Assembly (NCBI GenBank): GCA_963693365.1
Contig: CAVNZM010000001.1
Location: 2,666,001-2,730,000, forward strand
Reading direction: 5' to 3'
DNA: 64,000 nucleotides
Origin: Amoebidium appalachense
Taxonomy: Eukaryota; Ichthyosporea
Below, one piece after another: positions 1-12,942 of the stretch (its first letter is position 1; every line of letters begins with the position of its first letter). The notes beneath the pieces are model-generated. The model had not been told where the DNA came from and searched no databases. It saw nothing but the letters and a program-made list of their open reading frames with translations. The position numbers and the translations under genes are program-made.

Positions 1-94
1 TGGCTTGCATTCTGCATCGTGTTATCCGTTTGTTCTTGTGTACTTCGTACTTTTTGACGCATTCAAACCCCCCCCCCCCCCCCCCCCCCCCCCC
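1..94 (+). mobile_element. 3' fragment of the poly-C-tailed dispersed element, cut by the window edge
   Basis: The first 67 bases are the 3' part of the dispersed element that recurs at 2529-2600, 32072-32141, 33308-33375 and 46562-46631. It runs into a poly-C tract at about 68-94 (one g near its end). The full element is described at 32184-33398. Confidence 0.8.
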
Positions 95-100
95 GCCCCT

Positions 101-340
101 GTATGAGTTATTTGCAATCTGCATAGTGCTCCCCGTCCTGAAGGTGTACTTCGTCCTCTTTAATGCATTCTACCCCCTCTTTCCCCCCCTCTCTCTTTGC
201 ACCCCCCCTCCCCCCCCCTCCCCCCCCCCCCCCCCCCCCCCCTTCCCCGTGACGGATACTTTTCATGTGTACGGTGGACTGTGTATTGTGTTGTACGTTA
301 TGGTTGTGTATTTCGTAGTCTGTAACACATTCTAAAAGCC
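101..340 (+). repeat. Two diverged monomers of the same element with a C-rich spacer
   Basis: Bases 101-175 and 256-336 each align loosely with the 3' body of the dispersed element: a CTGCAT or TGTATTGTG core, a GTGTACTTCGT-like block, then an AATGCATTC or AACACATTC end. The first runs into a C-rich stretch reaching 242. They look like older copies of the element at 1-94, in the same orientation. Confidence 0.45.
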
Positions 341-588
341 TTCTCCCTCCCCCACAAACCACCACCACCACCATTATCGCATGGCGTGTGTACGTGCACG
401 GACACACATGCGTGTACACACACGCCATAACAAACCTATGTTTGGTTCTTTTTGTCAATTTTTACCACTCCTCATGCGTGTTGTTTTCTATAGGATCTTC
501 TCTGTGTGTTTTCTTTTTGTTCCCCCCCCCCCCCCCCCCCCCACCGTATAACGTAATGCACGTGCACACGTGCACACATATCACCACA

Positions 589-645
<57 letters not shown>

Positions 646-903
646 CCATCGCATCACCTCCATCATCTCTTGCCTCCTCCATATTCCGTCGTTCCAGCAC
701 GTGTGGGGTCCTTGTTGTGTGCACGCACGTGCCCATGCCTCTCTCGTGTCTCTTGTGTCCTACGTCGTGCTTTTTGCGCATTTCCTGGACCTTGCACTGC
801 TTCTACTGCTTCCCCACTCGTCTATTTATGTTGCTGACCTGTGTTTAAATTTCTGGTGGACTCTCTCTCTCTCTCTCTCTCTCTCTCCCCCCCCCCCCCC
901 TCT

Positions 904-953
<50 letters not shown>

Positions 954-1058
954 CCCCCCCCCCCCCTCTCTCTCTCCATCTCTTATCGCTACCTCTATCT
1001 CACGCTTTCTCTTCTCTTCCTCCCCCCTCCCCCCTCCACCCTTGGGGCTCTGCTTCTG
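341..1058. repeat. Simple-sequence stretch: poly-C, (CA)n, (CT)n
   Basis: No exon seen. It holds poly-C at about 523-542, (CA)n at 592-644, and alternating (CT)n and poly-C blocks at about 860-968. It probably lies in an intron or 5' flank of the endosulfine-like gene whose last exon is at 1819. Confidence 0.7.
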
Positions 1059-1140
1059 ATGCATGTTGATTGTGTGATTCGCGAAGTTAGCATAATGTTA
1101 TCCGTTGCGAATGTATACATCGTGATCTGTAATGCATCCT

Positions 1141-1174
<34 letters not shown>
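1059..1174 (+). repeat. Diverged poly-C-tailed element copy
   Basis: The stretch from the TGCATGTTGATT region to AATGCATCCTTG resembles the element's 3' body, including GTTATCCGTT and an AATGCATC end. It runs directly into poly-C at 1142-1174. An older copy is likely. Confidence 0.45.
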
Positions 1175-1198
1175 ATCCCCCCCCCTCCCCCTTCCCCT

Positions 1199-1241
<43 letters not shown>

Positions 1242-1818
1242 TGCCTTTCTGATCGTCTTCCTCTCCTTCTCTCTGGCAAGTCCCTCAGACAACCTTAGAT
1301 CTAATTCCCTTGTGGCGAACAGCATTCCCTTCCCCCATGCATGCATGCAAGAGGCTGAAGAGCTGTACCTTGATTTCTTTTGGAGCATTGTGAAATCCCC
1401 TGGTGGTGGGCTCTGCTCAATTGCCTTTTGCCTGCATATTCTTTTGGTGTCTGTTTGTGAAAGTGACGTTGTTTGCTCATGTTTGTTTTTGTTTCACATA
1501 ATGCCCCCCCCCCCCCCCCCCCCCCCCCTCCCCCCGCGCGGCCCCTGAACCCCACCCCCGCCACCACAGTGACAACTACCACCACACTCTCATACTTGCA
1601 CTCACTCACACTCACACATGCCCCACCACCATCCACTCCCAAACACCAACCTCCCTGGTTCCCTGACTCCTGTGCGCATCCACACCCCGTCCACACATCC
1701 ACACAACCACCCATTCCGTTACCTCCTTAACTTTCCTGATATTGGGGGTGTTTTGGTTTTTGGCCTATATTTTTCCTCTCCCTTTAACAAACTGACACCC
1801 ACACCTGTTCCTGTGCAG
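1175..1818. other. Probable last intron of the endosulfine-like gene
   Basis: It holds (CA)n at 1200-1239 and poly-C at 1503-1528, then a pyrimidine-rich stretch ending CCTGTTCCTGTGCAG at 1818, which is the acceptor of the exon at 1819. I looked for the upstream conserved endosulfine exon here and did not find it, so it probably lies left of the window. Confidence 0.5.
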
Positions 1819-2004
1819 GAGCGCAAGTACTTTGACAGCGGGGACCATTTCATGTGCCAGGCAGGCAAGGGCACGGGTCTTCCCCTGGGCCAGGTCCCAC
1901 CACCCATGCCCACCCCCGAGACCATACCCCACCCGAGCGAGCACAAGGAACATAAGCCCAGCAACCTGATGCAGAGCGCAACCACCACCACCACCGCGTC
2001 ATGA
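1819..2004 (+). CDS. Endosulfine/ARPP-19-like protein, C-terminal exon only
   Basis: The exon begins in phase 0 after a CTGTGCAG acceptor and encodes 61 residues before a TGA at 2002. Near its start it reads KYFDSGDHFM, which matches the FDSGDY core of endosulfine and ARPP-19. In that family Greatwall kinase phosphorylates the serine of this core, and the phosphoprotein then inhibits PP2A-B55 to allow mitotic entry. Further on, a TPETIPH stretch resembles the family's HIPTPQDLP region, followed by a hydrophilic T/S-rich tail. The usual Tyr after FDSGD is His here. Upstream exons are outside the window, so start and full length are unknown. The assignment rests on a short motif; the exon itself is well supported by its splice site, balanced codons and contrast with the flanking repeats. 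Confidence 0.65.
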   Translation, partial: ERKYFDSGDHFMCQAGKGTGLPLGQVPPPMPTPETIPHPSEHKEHKPSNLMQSATTTTTAS

Positions 2005-2380
2005 AATACCGAACCCTGTGTACATCCTGCATGACCGTCGTACCTGCCTCTAGCTAGAATATCCCGATGTGAACACCGCTACAAACAGCACAAAAGACAG
2101 TCCTGATGACACGTAATTTAAAAATCTTTTCGTTTTTCCTGGAAAGTTGTATCCTGATGCATGATGCGTAAATCCATGTTTCCACCCGCGATGTCAGGTC
2201 AAGTGTATGCTCAGGTCTGGTGTTGGTGTGCCCCTGGCCAACTGTTTAAAGGAACATGCCTGGGGCTGTGCCCTGTCCCCAGTAAACATGCGACATACGT
2301 GTACGTAAAATTTGGGCAAGAAATGCAAGAAATGGACCAAGTCTTTGTAACAACCCCCCCCCCCCCCCCCCCCCCCCCCA
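2005..2380. other. 3' flank of the endosulfine-like gene
   Basis: Mostly unique sequence, probably the 3' UTR and downstream flank, ending in poly-C at about 2354-2379. No second gene is visible. Confidence 0.5.
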
Positions 2381-2683
2381 GTGACCTACTCATGTTCAAG
2401 TGAAACAGTATCTGAGTTGGGTTTCGTTAACGAGGGGAATAGGTCGAAACTGGGGTACTGTGGATGACGTGGGCCCCCCCTGAGGATGGGCTCGATGGGC
2501 TCTGCTTATTATGCATACTCTTTATGTATGGCTTGCATTCTGCATCGTGTTATCCGTTTGTTCTTGTGTACTTCGTACTTTTTGACGCATTCAAACCCCC
2601 CTGCATGTGTCCTGCACCACGCTTCTCGTCGTGTATGCGTACTTCGTACCGTGTTCCGCATTCAACCCCCCCCCCCCCCCCCC
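2381..2683 (+). mobile_element. Poly-C-tailed dispersed element, copy starting at GTGACCTACT plus a second monomer
   Basis: Bases 2381-2600 match 33164-33376 and 46425-46632 almost base for base and end in a short C run at 2596. A second, diverged 3' monomer (2602-2668, GTACTTCGTACCGTG core) follows and ends in poly-C at 2669-2683. This copy also carries a short internal GGGCTC duplication near 2490-2502. Confidence 0.8.
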
Positions 2684-2861
2684 AGTTACCACTAGGGCCT
2701 TCCCGTTCCAAAATCAAACCCAGCCTACAATGCACATGCATGCCCAGCCAAAATAACAGTCAAGGGACGTCCCCCCCCCCCTCCCCCCGCCCCAAAGCCC
2801 CATCTGGCCCCACATGGCCCGCCCGGTCCCCCTTACATACCCCACACAAAAACACGCACAA

Positions 2862-2893
<32 letters not shown>

Positions 2894-3169
2894 GCGCACA
2901 CACACGCAGTGCACACGCGCATGCACGTGCGCGCACACACACGTGTACACACACAAATTAAAAAAAAAAAATAATAATAAAATAAAAAAATAAAATAAAA
3001 ACAAAAAAATAAAAACGTTTTGGCACACATCCGGATCCATCATGTAGCCCATTCAAATGTATATATGCAGAGCAATATTTTTTTAGATTGCCAACGGTGG
3101 TTCTGGGGTACACACAGTGCCCCCTGCCACGTCATGAGATAGCATTAGTAGAATTAAAAATTAAGATTT
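2684..3169. repeat. Simple-sequence and A-rich stretch
   Basis: It holds a poly-C/CCCCG run near 2771-2790, (CA)n at about 2858-2886 grading into CACGCG repeats to 2955, and an A-rich AAAAATAAAA stretch at about 2957-3016. Bases 2724-2772 resemble the reverse complement of 4261-4312. No coding sequence is supported. Confidence 0.6.
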
Positions 3170-3570
3170 AACTCACTGGCTACGAAAGAGCTGCCTCGCA
3201 CAAGCACTGAATTGCATAGGGGCAGATAGTCACAACCGCTGGACTGGGCCGGGAATAAGATAAAATAAAATATAATATGCCGATTGGATCCGCAATTCCA
3301 CTATTAAAAATGTGAGTCGTTTGATTGGATCCGCAATTCCACTTTAAAAATTTCGGTTGTGACTATTCGGCCAGATGGTAAGCTACCAGAACGTTTTTTG
3401 TTCTCGCTAAGAAAATAAAAAAAAAAAAGTGTGGCAATTTATCGCAAACTATGTACATGGGCAACCCATAATAGGCAATAAACATATGGTGCCAGAGAGG
3501 AACCAGCCATGCCCTGATAGCTTACCAATTCAGTGCTTGTGCAAGGCAACCCTTTAGTAACCAGTGAGTT
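3170..3570. mobile_element. MITE-like element with 45-bp imperfect terminal inverted repeats
   Basis: The left end (3170-3214, AACTCACTGGCTACG...CACTGAATTG) is the reverse complement, with about six mismatches, of the right end (3526-3570). A second inner inverted pair is visible: GATAGTCACAACCG near 3226 and CGGTTGTGACTAT near 3354. Inside are two direct copies of a GATTGGATCCGCAATTCCAC unit, near 3284 and 3326. There is no coding capacity, so it would be non-autonomous. The target-site duplication is not clear. Confidence 0.65.
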
Positions 3571-3745
3571 TTATACCGTATTGTGAATCTACGAATGATA
3601 TATCAGAGTCTCTCACGACGTGGCAGGGGGCACTGTGTGTGCCCCGGAACCACCCAAAGTTTAGGAAAACTTGCTGTGTCAATACAATTAAATGGCATAG
3701 GACTCGGATGTGTGTGCATTCCTTTTTTTGTTGTTTGTGTGGGTC

Positions 3746-3784
<39 letters not shown>

Positions 3785-3785
3785 A

Positions 3786-3831
<46 letters not shown>
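3746..3831 (+). repeat. (GCGT)n tetranucleotide microsatellite
   Basis: About 21 units of GTGC/GCGT, interrupted once by an ATGC unit. It translates as ACVR repeats in one frame and has no other coding signal. Confidence 0.95.
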
Positions 3832-5058
<1,227 letters not shown>

Positions 5059-5062
<4 letters not shown>

Positions 5063-5387
5063 CATACTCATACACTCAGACACAGCAAGTTAGTAGTAAA
5101 CCGGACTGGCGTCTAGATGAATATTCAGGATCCTTGCTTATGAATTCGCTTAAGCGTAAATTGACCAACATATAAGATTATTACACCATCATCATGTCAG
5201 AGTTTTGAAGTAAATTTGACTTATTATTATCCTCCTCTACCCTTACCCCCCCCCTCCCCCCCTCGTCCCCGCCCCTCTCTTGCCCCCTCCCTCCTCCTCC
5301 TCCTCCTCTTTGTGTGTCCTCTTTTCTGCAAAGTCTGTATTGTTGTGTAGGGTTGTGTATGTGTACTGTGTACTCGTCTAATGCAAT

Positions 5388-5433
<46 letters not shown>

Positions 5434-5686
5434 AGCTCACCCGCTCAGTCATTGCTGGTCAGAGGAGTGACCCACCCACATTCACACGAAGCAGTATTTG
5501 AAGTTGGGTGACCCGTGCAATGAAAATTTGGTTCAAACCTCGGATGCTCTACTGAGGTATTCTTTGTGAACATTGCCAAATGATGTCGCATCTATACTCC
5601 TCCCCTCCTCCCCCGCCCCTCCCTCCCCCCCCTCCCCCCCCTCTTCCCCCCTCCCCCCAACAACACCACCACCACCACCACCACCA

Positions 5687-5723
<37 letters not shown>

Positions 5724-6276
5724 ACCCTTCAGCTATATGCATCAACACGGCCACCCAAAAAACAAGAAGAGCTGCATGCTATCCGTGTGTTTTTAGCTCA
5801 CCGTGGCCCTGATCATGATCGTTCCTGATATGCTTTATTGCGTATCCCTCCCCCCCCCCCCCTCCCCTCCCCCTCCTCCCCCTCCCCTTCTTTAAATCCC
5901 CCCCCCCCCCCCCCCCCCCCTCACCCTCACCCACACACACACATACACTTGACGTTGAAAAATATCTGCATGCCCAGGGAGGTCTCCCGAACTGGATGGG
6001 AGGGTTGGGAGGGTGGGAAGGGTTGGGTTGAGTTGGGTTGGGTTGCAAGTTTTTTTTTCTTTTTTTTTGGGGGGGGGGGGGGGGAGGGGGGGGGAGGGGG
6101 GAGGGGGGGGGGGAGGGGGGGGGGGGGGGGAGGGAAGGGGGGGGGGGGGGGGGGGATAACAAATGTACTAGCACAGCGAGTTAATTAGCAGGCTTGCAAT
6201 GTCTATTGTGTGTCATATCGACAATGTGCCCATGCACACATCCATACGAGCTCCACGTACCCTCTAGCCCCCCTAG

Positions 6277-6350
<74 letters not shown>

Positions 6351-6829
6351 ACCCCCCCCCCCCCACCCCCACCCCACCCCACCTCTCCCCTCCCTCCGAT
6401 TCTCTAGGCGCTTTGGGCACCCATCCAGCCAACCCCTACCGGTACCCACAGTCACTTGCACCAGCATGTACACACACCACCACAAAACTCTACACTTAGC
6501 TTCGTAATATCATGAGAGTTAACGTTTCTCTATACCTGGTTCCTTCCTCCCCCCCTCCCCCCCCCCCCCCCCCCTCTCTCTCTCCACCCCTCCCCCCCCC
6601 CCCTCTCCTCCACAGACATTATTGCCAGACATGCTAACTTACGATTATCCATGTAAATCGATTGAAGAATATTTCGATAAATGAAAAATTCGGTAGTGAT
6701 ATCCGCTTATCCCCCTTCAGACGTAAAGGGCAACAGTAGATTCAATGATGCCTGTACTCACACGGATAGGAATACGGTACCACCATGCACGTGCCATTCT
6801 CACACCAGCTAGTAGTACATGTGTTGGTG
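5059..6829. repeat. Repeat-rich intergenic region downstream of the receptor gene
   Basis: No gene found. It contains poly-C at 5389-5432 preceded by a diverged dispersed-element end (5325-5388), (CAC)n/(CA)n at about 5665-5722, poly-G blocks at 6069-6155, and the longest homopolymer here, about 70 C at 6277-6347. Another poly-C/CT block is at 6549-6604. Bases 6605-6829 are unique and probably form the 3' UTR of the minus-strand receptor gene. Confidence 0.7.
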
Positions 6830-7987
6830 CTAATTCTGTGCCTGGCGAAGGCCGACCAACTCAGCCTTCAGCTGCTCATTTTCCCGCGACAACTCGGCAA
6901 CTCTTTGCTGTAGGGCTGATATGTTCATACTCTGTGCCAAAATATCCTCATCTGTCCTTGCATCAGGGCCAGGAATCATTGGTGCACTATCAGGTGCAGG
7001 AATCGCATTGGTTGCTAGTTCTTGGGATCTGTTTTCGGCACCCAGGTCTGGAAGGGGAACCAACACAACTTCGCTCTGACTTGGTCCGTGTGGTGTAATC
7101 ATTGCCAATGCAGAATTCGACGGGGTAGATCGACGCAAATGTGCAAGCGATCCACCACGAGTAATCGACGTTGCTGATTGGCTGCAACCAGCTGCGGGCT
7201 CTTTCAATTCTTCGATCTCAGGATCGCTGCATCGTGTTTGTTCACGAGCCTTTTGTGAATGACGTGCCTCCTGTCGTAGGCCAGCCGACATGCGGTAACC
7301 GGCCGTCTGCCTGCCCAGATGTGTTGACATGGATGAGGACCTGGTGCCAATGCCACTGTGCGATTTAAAATTACGATCGCGATCGGTGGTGCCGGCAGTG
7401 GATTCCGACCACGATGAGAACCCGTGCAGGTGGCGTGCACACCCCCAGAGGGATAAGACTTTTGGAAGGAGGAAAACGGTTAAGGCGCCAACAAGTGCAA
7501 AGAAGAGGCAGGCGCTGTAGAGGATAAGCATGGCTTCGGTGCTGCCCAAATTTTGAAGTGCAACTCCCGCCAATATGCCGACCAATAGGACGTTGTAGAC
7601 GAACACGGTGAGGAATTTGCCTTCCTGGTACTCGGAGGGCACATGGTACACCTGCAGGGTGTGGGTGGGTGGGTGGGTGGGTCAGTGGTTGGGGGGGGGG
7701 TGTGGGAGGGCTTCGGTAGTGATGATAGTGGTGGAGGAGGGGTGGGGGGAAGGGGGGGGGACACGGGAAGGGGAGGGGGGGGGGGGGAGGGAGAGGGAGG
7801 GGGGAAGGGGGGAGGTAAACATTCGGCAATGGTGGATGGGGGCAGGGAGGGGGGGGAAGGTGAGAGCTGGGCGGCCGGGGGAGGAGGGGCGGAAGAGAGA
7901 GAAAAGGGGGGGGGAGGGGAGGGGGGCGGGGGGGGGGGGACATCTCAGTGTGTGCTGGCAGAGCGAAAAAAGGGTGGACGGGGGGAA

Positions 7988-8023
<36 letters not shown>

Positions 8024-8547
8024 AATGAGCCATAAAATACGAAGTACACATTCACAAGTGACAACACCATGCAGAGTGCAAACCACAAAGAGTATGCATA
8101 AAAAGCAGAGCCCATCCCCCCCGGGGGGTGAGGGGCGGGGAGGGGGAGGAGGGGGGGGAAGGGGGGGGAGGGGGGGGGGGGGGGTCAGAATTTAGCGAGA
8201 AATATGCACTAGCGAGAAATGTGGACTGAGTTTGAAAAACTATGCCGGATGTGTTCCAGTTACCCAGTTAGCTATGGTGCTGTACAGGCCAGATTTACGG
8301 GTGTAAATCGTGCTGATGGATATTTCTGAGTCACGGAACCGGGAGGTCCGAGGGGATGGCTCCTAAGTGTCTTCTTGAGACAGAGAGGGAGGAGTGTAAG
8401 GGGCACCGAGACTCGCCACGCGGGGGGAGGGGGGAGGGGGGGGGGGGGGGGGGGGGGGGGGGCTATGTATCTTAATCGAAAGAAAGGAGGGGTGTAGGGG
8501 AGGGGAAGGGAAGGGGTGGGAAGGGGTGGGGGGGGGGGGGTTGGGGG

Positions 8548-8592
<45 letters not shown>

Positions 8593-10654
8593 CTATCTAC
8601 ACCTTGAATGACAGGATGCAGCAGGCGAGCAGTAGCAGCAGTGTGTAAGCAATCAGAAGACCCAGGGCAGGCCCCATGACCACTCGGGGCACCATGATGG
8701 GCACACTGGTCGTGAGGGATGTCGACTCCTCTCCGTCCCCTCCCAAAGCCGTCACACTCACCCCGCTCACTTGCACCTCTACTGGCGTGGTGAGAACCAT
8801 CGCAATTAAAAGTACTACTTGCACACCAACAAAAATGGCAAGCGGCACGAGGAGCGTGGTGTCTGTAAGCCGCCATGGAATCCACTTACGGATGCGTTTC
8901 CCACTGAAGCACGCGAAAATGCGAATAATTTTGACTAGGAGACTAGCGAGAACCACACCCATCCCTTGGAAGAACACCCACGCCGCCGCCGTATACCGTG
9001 CGGAGCTAGGTGGCCCGGCCAGAAGAGGAATGGAGAGGAGGGCAAGGGCACAGCCCAAGGCCATCACACAGCAATAGAAGGGACTGGCACTACGCATGAC
9101 CTTGTAGTTGCGCAAAACAAGGACTAGAATGGCAACAAAACTACTGTACGCAATCCCAATCGCGCCAAAAATGGTAACAGCAACACCTGCTGTGGACGTC
9201 CAGGCGACGTGTTCGCACTTAACGGTGGAAGGCGGCGGAAGGAAGTCGCTGGTTTCCGGATTCACGCGGCACGACGGCACGTGTTCGCCGGTGCTCATGT
9301 TGTACTCGCGCCAATCATAGCTCACCGTGATGATGTTGGTGGTGGGATCACACTCGGATATGGTAGGGGCCAGGTGGCGGCGGTATGTGCACGTGGGTAG
9401 AAACACGTGATCCATCACGCGACATGCTGCATGTGTGGCCTCGATTAAGGTCGCGTTTTTGGCAATTAAGGCCGCCATCATATGACGCAACGGCTTGGCC
9501 TCGGTAAAGTCAGAAATCATTGGTGGGGCACCGAACGGATTGCCCAATGAAACACCGTGAGGGTACTCCGTTGCTATTCTCTGGAATCTGGCTGTGCCCG
9601 TTTGGTTCATCCATTTGTGCATGTGGGTGCCTGCAAACGTAAAAGGCGGCACCATCCCCATTGCGTTGTTCATCGATGCGAAAAACCTGAGAGAAGTGGT
9701 CGTGAGGTCAAAAAGCAGTTGCCACGATCCCATGAAATTCCGATTGCGCGATGTGATTGAAATTCCGTATCCGAAGAGGGTAGAGGTCGCGTTGGGGGGA
9801 ACACCGAGCCTGATATCCGGGTCAGTGGGGGGCGGCTCGTCCGATTGGGTGAGGGAAAGTGGAGGCACCGGGCGGGCTGGATCGTAAAAAACGAATGGTG
9901 GGCTGGGTGGAAGTGGAATTTCGGGCCAGGATTCTGCCCATCTGATGAAATTCGGGTCATTCGTGGGGAGGAATGTGCGGTCTAGGAGGTTTTCGTTGAT
10001 CAGCGGCATTATTGATTGGTTGAGGGCTGATAGGAAGCGGGGGGACTGCAGGTTGCATATGTAGTCACTGGGGCTGTCACTGATGGACCTGCATGGGGGT
10101 GGGTGTAAGTGCATGTGCGTGCAAACGGGGGGAAGGGGGGGAGGGGAGGGAGAGGGGGGGGAAAGAGGAGAAAGGGGGAGGAGGGCTTATGTAGAAGAGT
10201 TGAGCCTGGCACCCAGAATGTGAGGGGATTGGGTGCAGGCGAGAAGAGGTGAGGGGGGAGGGAGAGAGGAGGCGGGGAGGGGGCGGACGGAGGTGGGTGG
10301 GTGGGGAAAGGGGCTGCAGGGGTGGAGGTGGGGAGGGTTTACGGGGGTGGTGGGAAGATGTGGGGGGTGGAGGGGGCCGAGGGGGAAGGGGGGAAGGGGG
10401 GGGGGGGGGGGGGGGGGGGGAGGGGAGGGGGGACTGTGTGCTATTAATGGCGCCCACATGTGGCTGGTGTGTCTGTGCCTGAGTGCTCTCCTTTGCCTGA
10501 CGCTCAGAGTGCGCCTGCACGTGCGCAAAGGCCCATTGTGCATAGGGATGTGTTCGTACAGTAGTACTATAGTGTTGCTGTTGGGAAGAGGGGCAGGCGG
10601 AGGTGGGGAGGTGGTGAGGGGGAAAATTTGAAGGTGGAAGGGGGGAAGGGGCGC

Positions 10655-10685
<31 letters not shown>

Positions 10686-12854
10686 AGGGGGTAGGGAGAG
10701 AGAGGGTGTGGCTACGGTTAAGGGAGATAGGAGTGAGGGCGGTTACTTGAAATGAGGTAAGCGAAAATGTAATGAAGGGAGAGTTGCCCAGGGGCCACAG
10801 GAGGAAGCAAAAGAAGAGGTGGGAGAGGGGCAGGGGAGCAAGTTAAGGGGAGTGCAAGTGTTTCAGCCTGTCGTTTTGTGATTCTGTGGGTGTAAAATAC
10901 AACAAAAGGGAAAAAGAAAGGGGGGGGTAAAAAAAGGCAAAAAAAAAAAAAAAAAAACCCACCACACACATACCTCAGGAACATGTCACCCTGGATGGTG
11001 TTGATCAGACCCAGCTCCTCATCATACCCGGTGGCAAACCCCACCGAGGGCTTGCTGGTGTTCTTGCTGATGGCCCGGGCTGCATTGACAAAGTCCTCCC
11101 ACAGCCAGCGGTTGTAGATGCCGTCGGTGCTCCCATTGGTAAGCGCCTTCCAGTACAGGCCTGGTGGGGTGAAGTTGTGTGAGTGTCTCGTCCTTTATCA
11201 GATAATGCTTTTTCCTTTCTTTCTTTTTTTTTTTTGGGGGGGGGGGGGGGAGGGGGGGGAGGGGGGGGGAGAGGGGGGGGGGGGGGGGGGAGGATAAGGG
11301 TGCGTTGTGTGTTCATGCATGTTAAATGGGTTGTGTAGGGGGGTTTTTTGGTACCGAGGGGGGAGAGGGGGTTGGGAGGTTGGGGTTACAGAGTTTGTGT
11401 GTGTGTGTTTATGTGTGTGTGTGTGGGGGGGGGGGGGGGGGGGGGGCTGACCTGAAAGCTTAAAAAGAACGGCAATTTGACAAATATCTTTTGGGATTGG
11501 CGGGGCATGAGAGGAAAGGGTATGGACCGAAAGTTGTGTGGAATGGGTGCCCATTTGTCTATCTTTTGATTTCTAGGAGTCATTCCTCGGACGATCCGTC
11601 CGACAAAAGAGGGGAAGAGGAAGGGAGAAGGGAGGGTGGGGTGGGGGGGGGGGGGGAGGAGGGGAAGGGGGGGGGGGGGGGGGGGGGGGGAGAGGGCGAG
11701 GTTTTGTGAAATGAGTAAAAAGATAGAACAGTGGCTGTCAGGGGTAGAAGCAGAACAGTGTTTTTTTTCCTTTTTCTTTTTCTTTTCTTTTTTTTTTTTT
11801 TTGTTGGGGGGGGGGGAGGGGGGGGGCATACCATATTCCCTTTCATCTAAAATCATTGGTGGAGGGTCAACACCTGCGGCTTCGAATGCGCTTTTACTGT
11901 ACTGGGTCAGCTGGGTGCCCATCATGAAGGGGATAGCAGCCCAATCATCCATGGCAATGCGGAAATAGGGCACAAGGGGTGGGTGCACCATGTCGAACAT
12001 TAGTGGCCGAATCATGGCCGTTGTGCTTCTATCACGCTGCCGATAGTGCATGACGCGTATTTGCGGATTCATGTCGGCCAGAAGTCCCTTTCGGCGCAGG
12101 AGACGCACGTCTGTATGCCGCATTATGACAAGGTCTGGATATTCGTAGGGGTCAATCTCTACTTTTTGTTCGTTTTCTACTTGTGTTGTGTTTGTCGCTT
12201 TGATGAACCGCTCCATTCCCACCCACCCGACAATGTAGAGGTCGATAATCACGTGGTTTCCCGTGAGACTAGCACTGTGGCGGGAACACATCTCGTACTG
12301 TGCAAATCCATCATGAGTAAATGCAGAGAAAATTTCGTGAGAGAGTTGAGAGAAGGGGATTGTTGACGTGAAAGGAGAAGGAAAAGGCTCTGAGAAGGAA
12401 GGAAAGGGCAGGGAAGTAGTGTGTGTGTGTGTGCCAGTGTGTGTGCCTTGGGTATGGGTGTTGAGGGGCAGGGGGGAGGGGGGGGGAAGGGGGAGCCTGG
12501 GAATTGGGCGGGGTACGGAAGGGCCGGGGGGGGGGGGGGGGGGGGGGAAGGGGGGGGGGGGGGGGGGGGGAGGGATAATATAAGATTCTAAAAACGCAGC
12601 CCTATTAGGCCTCGCTCGACATTATTTTAGGACTCAGGAGACAAAAATCAATACACACACGATTGCATATTAGCACCATCGCACAAAAAGAAGAACTTGG
12701 CACACACACACACACAATGCCGTGCAACACACACAAGTTACCCACACACACGCGCGCGCACACACGCACACGTGCTGCCGCTGGGCACACACACATGTGC
12801 ACACACATATGCACACGGACACGCACATGCACACACACACGTGTGCGCGCGCGT

Positions 12855-12942
<88 letters not shown>

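Noticed and set aside
388-837. Long frames made of poly-P, TH, CV or SL repeats, here and throughout the window
   Set aside because: They are translations of poly-C, (CA)n, (TG)n and (CT)n tracts; matching frames exist on both strands and no conserved motif is present.
5530-5570. GGTTCAAACC resembling a tRNA B box
   Set aside because: The opposite-strand CTCAGTAGAGC is too close for a tRNA; at most a SINE remnant.
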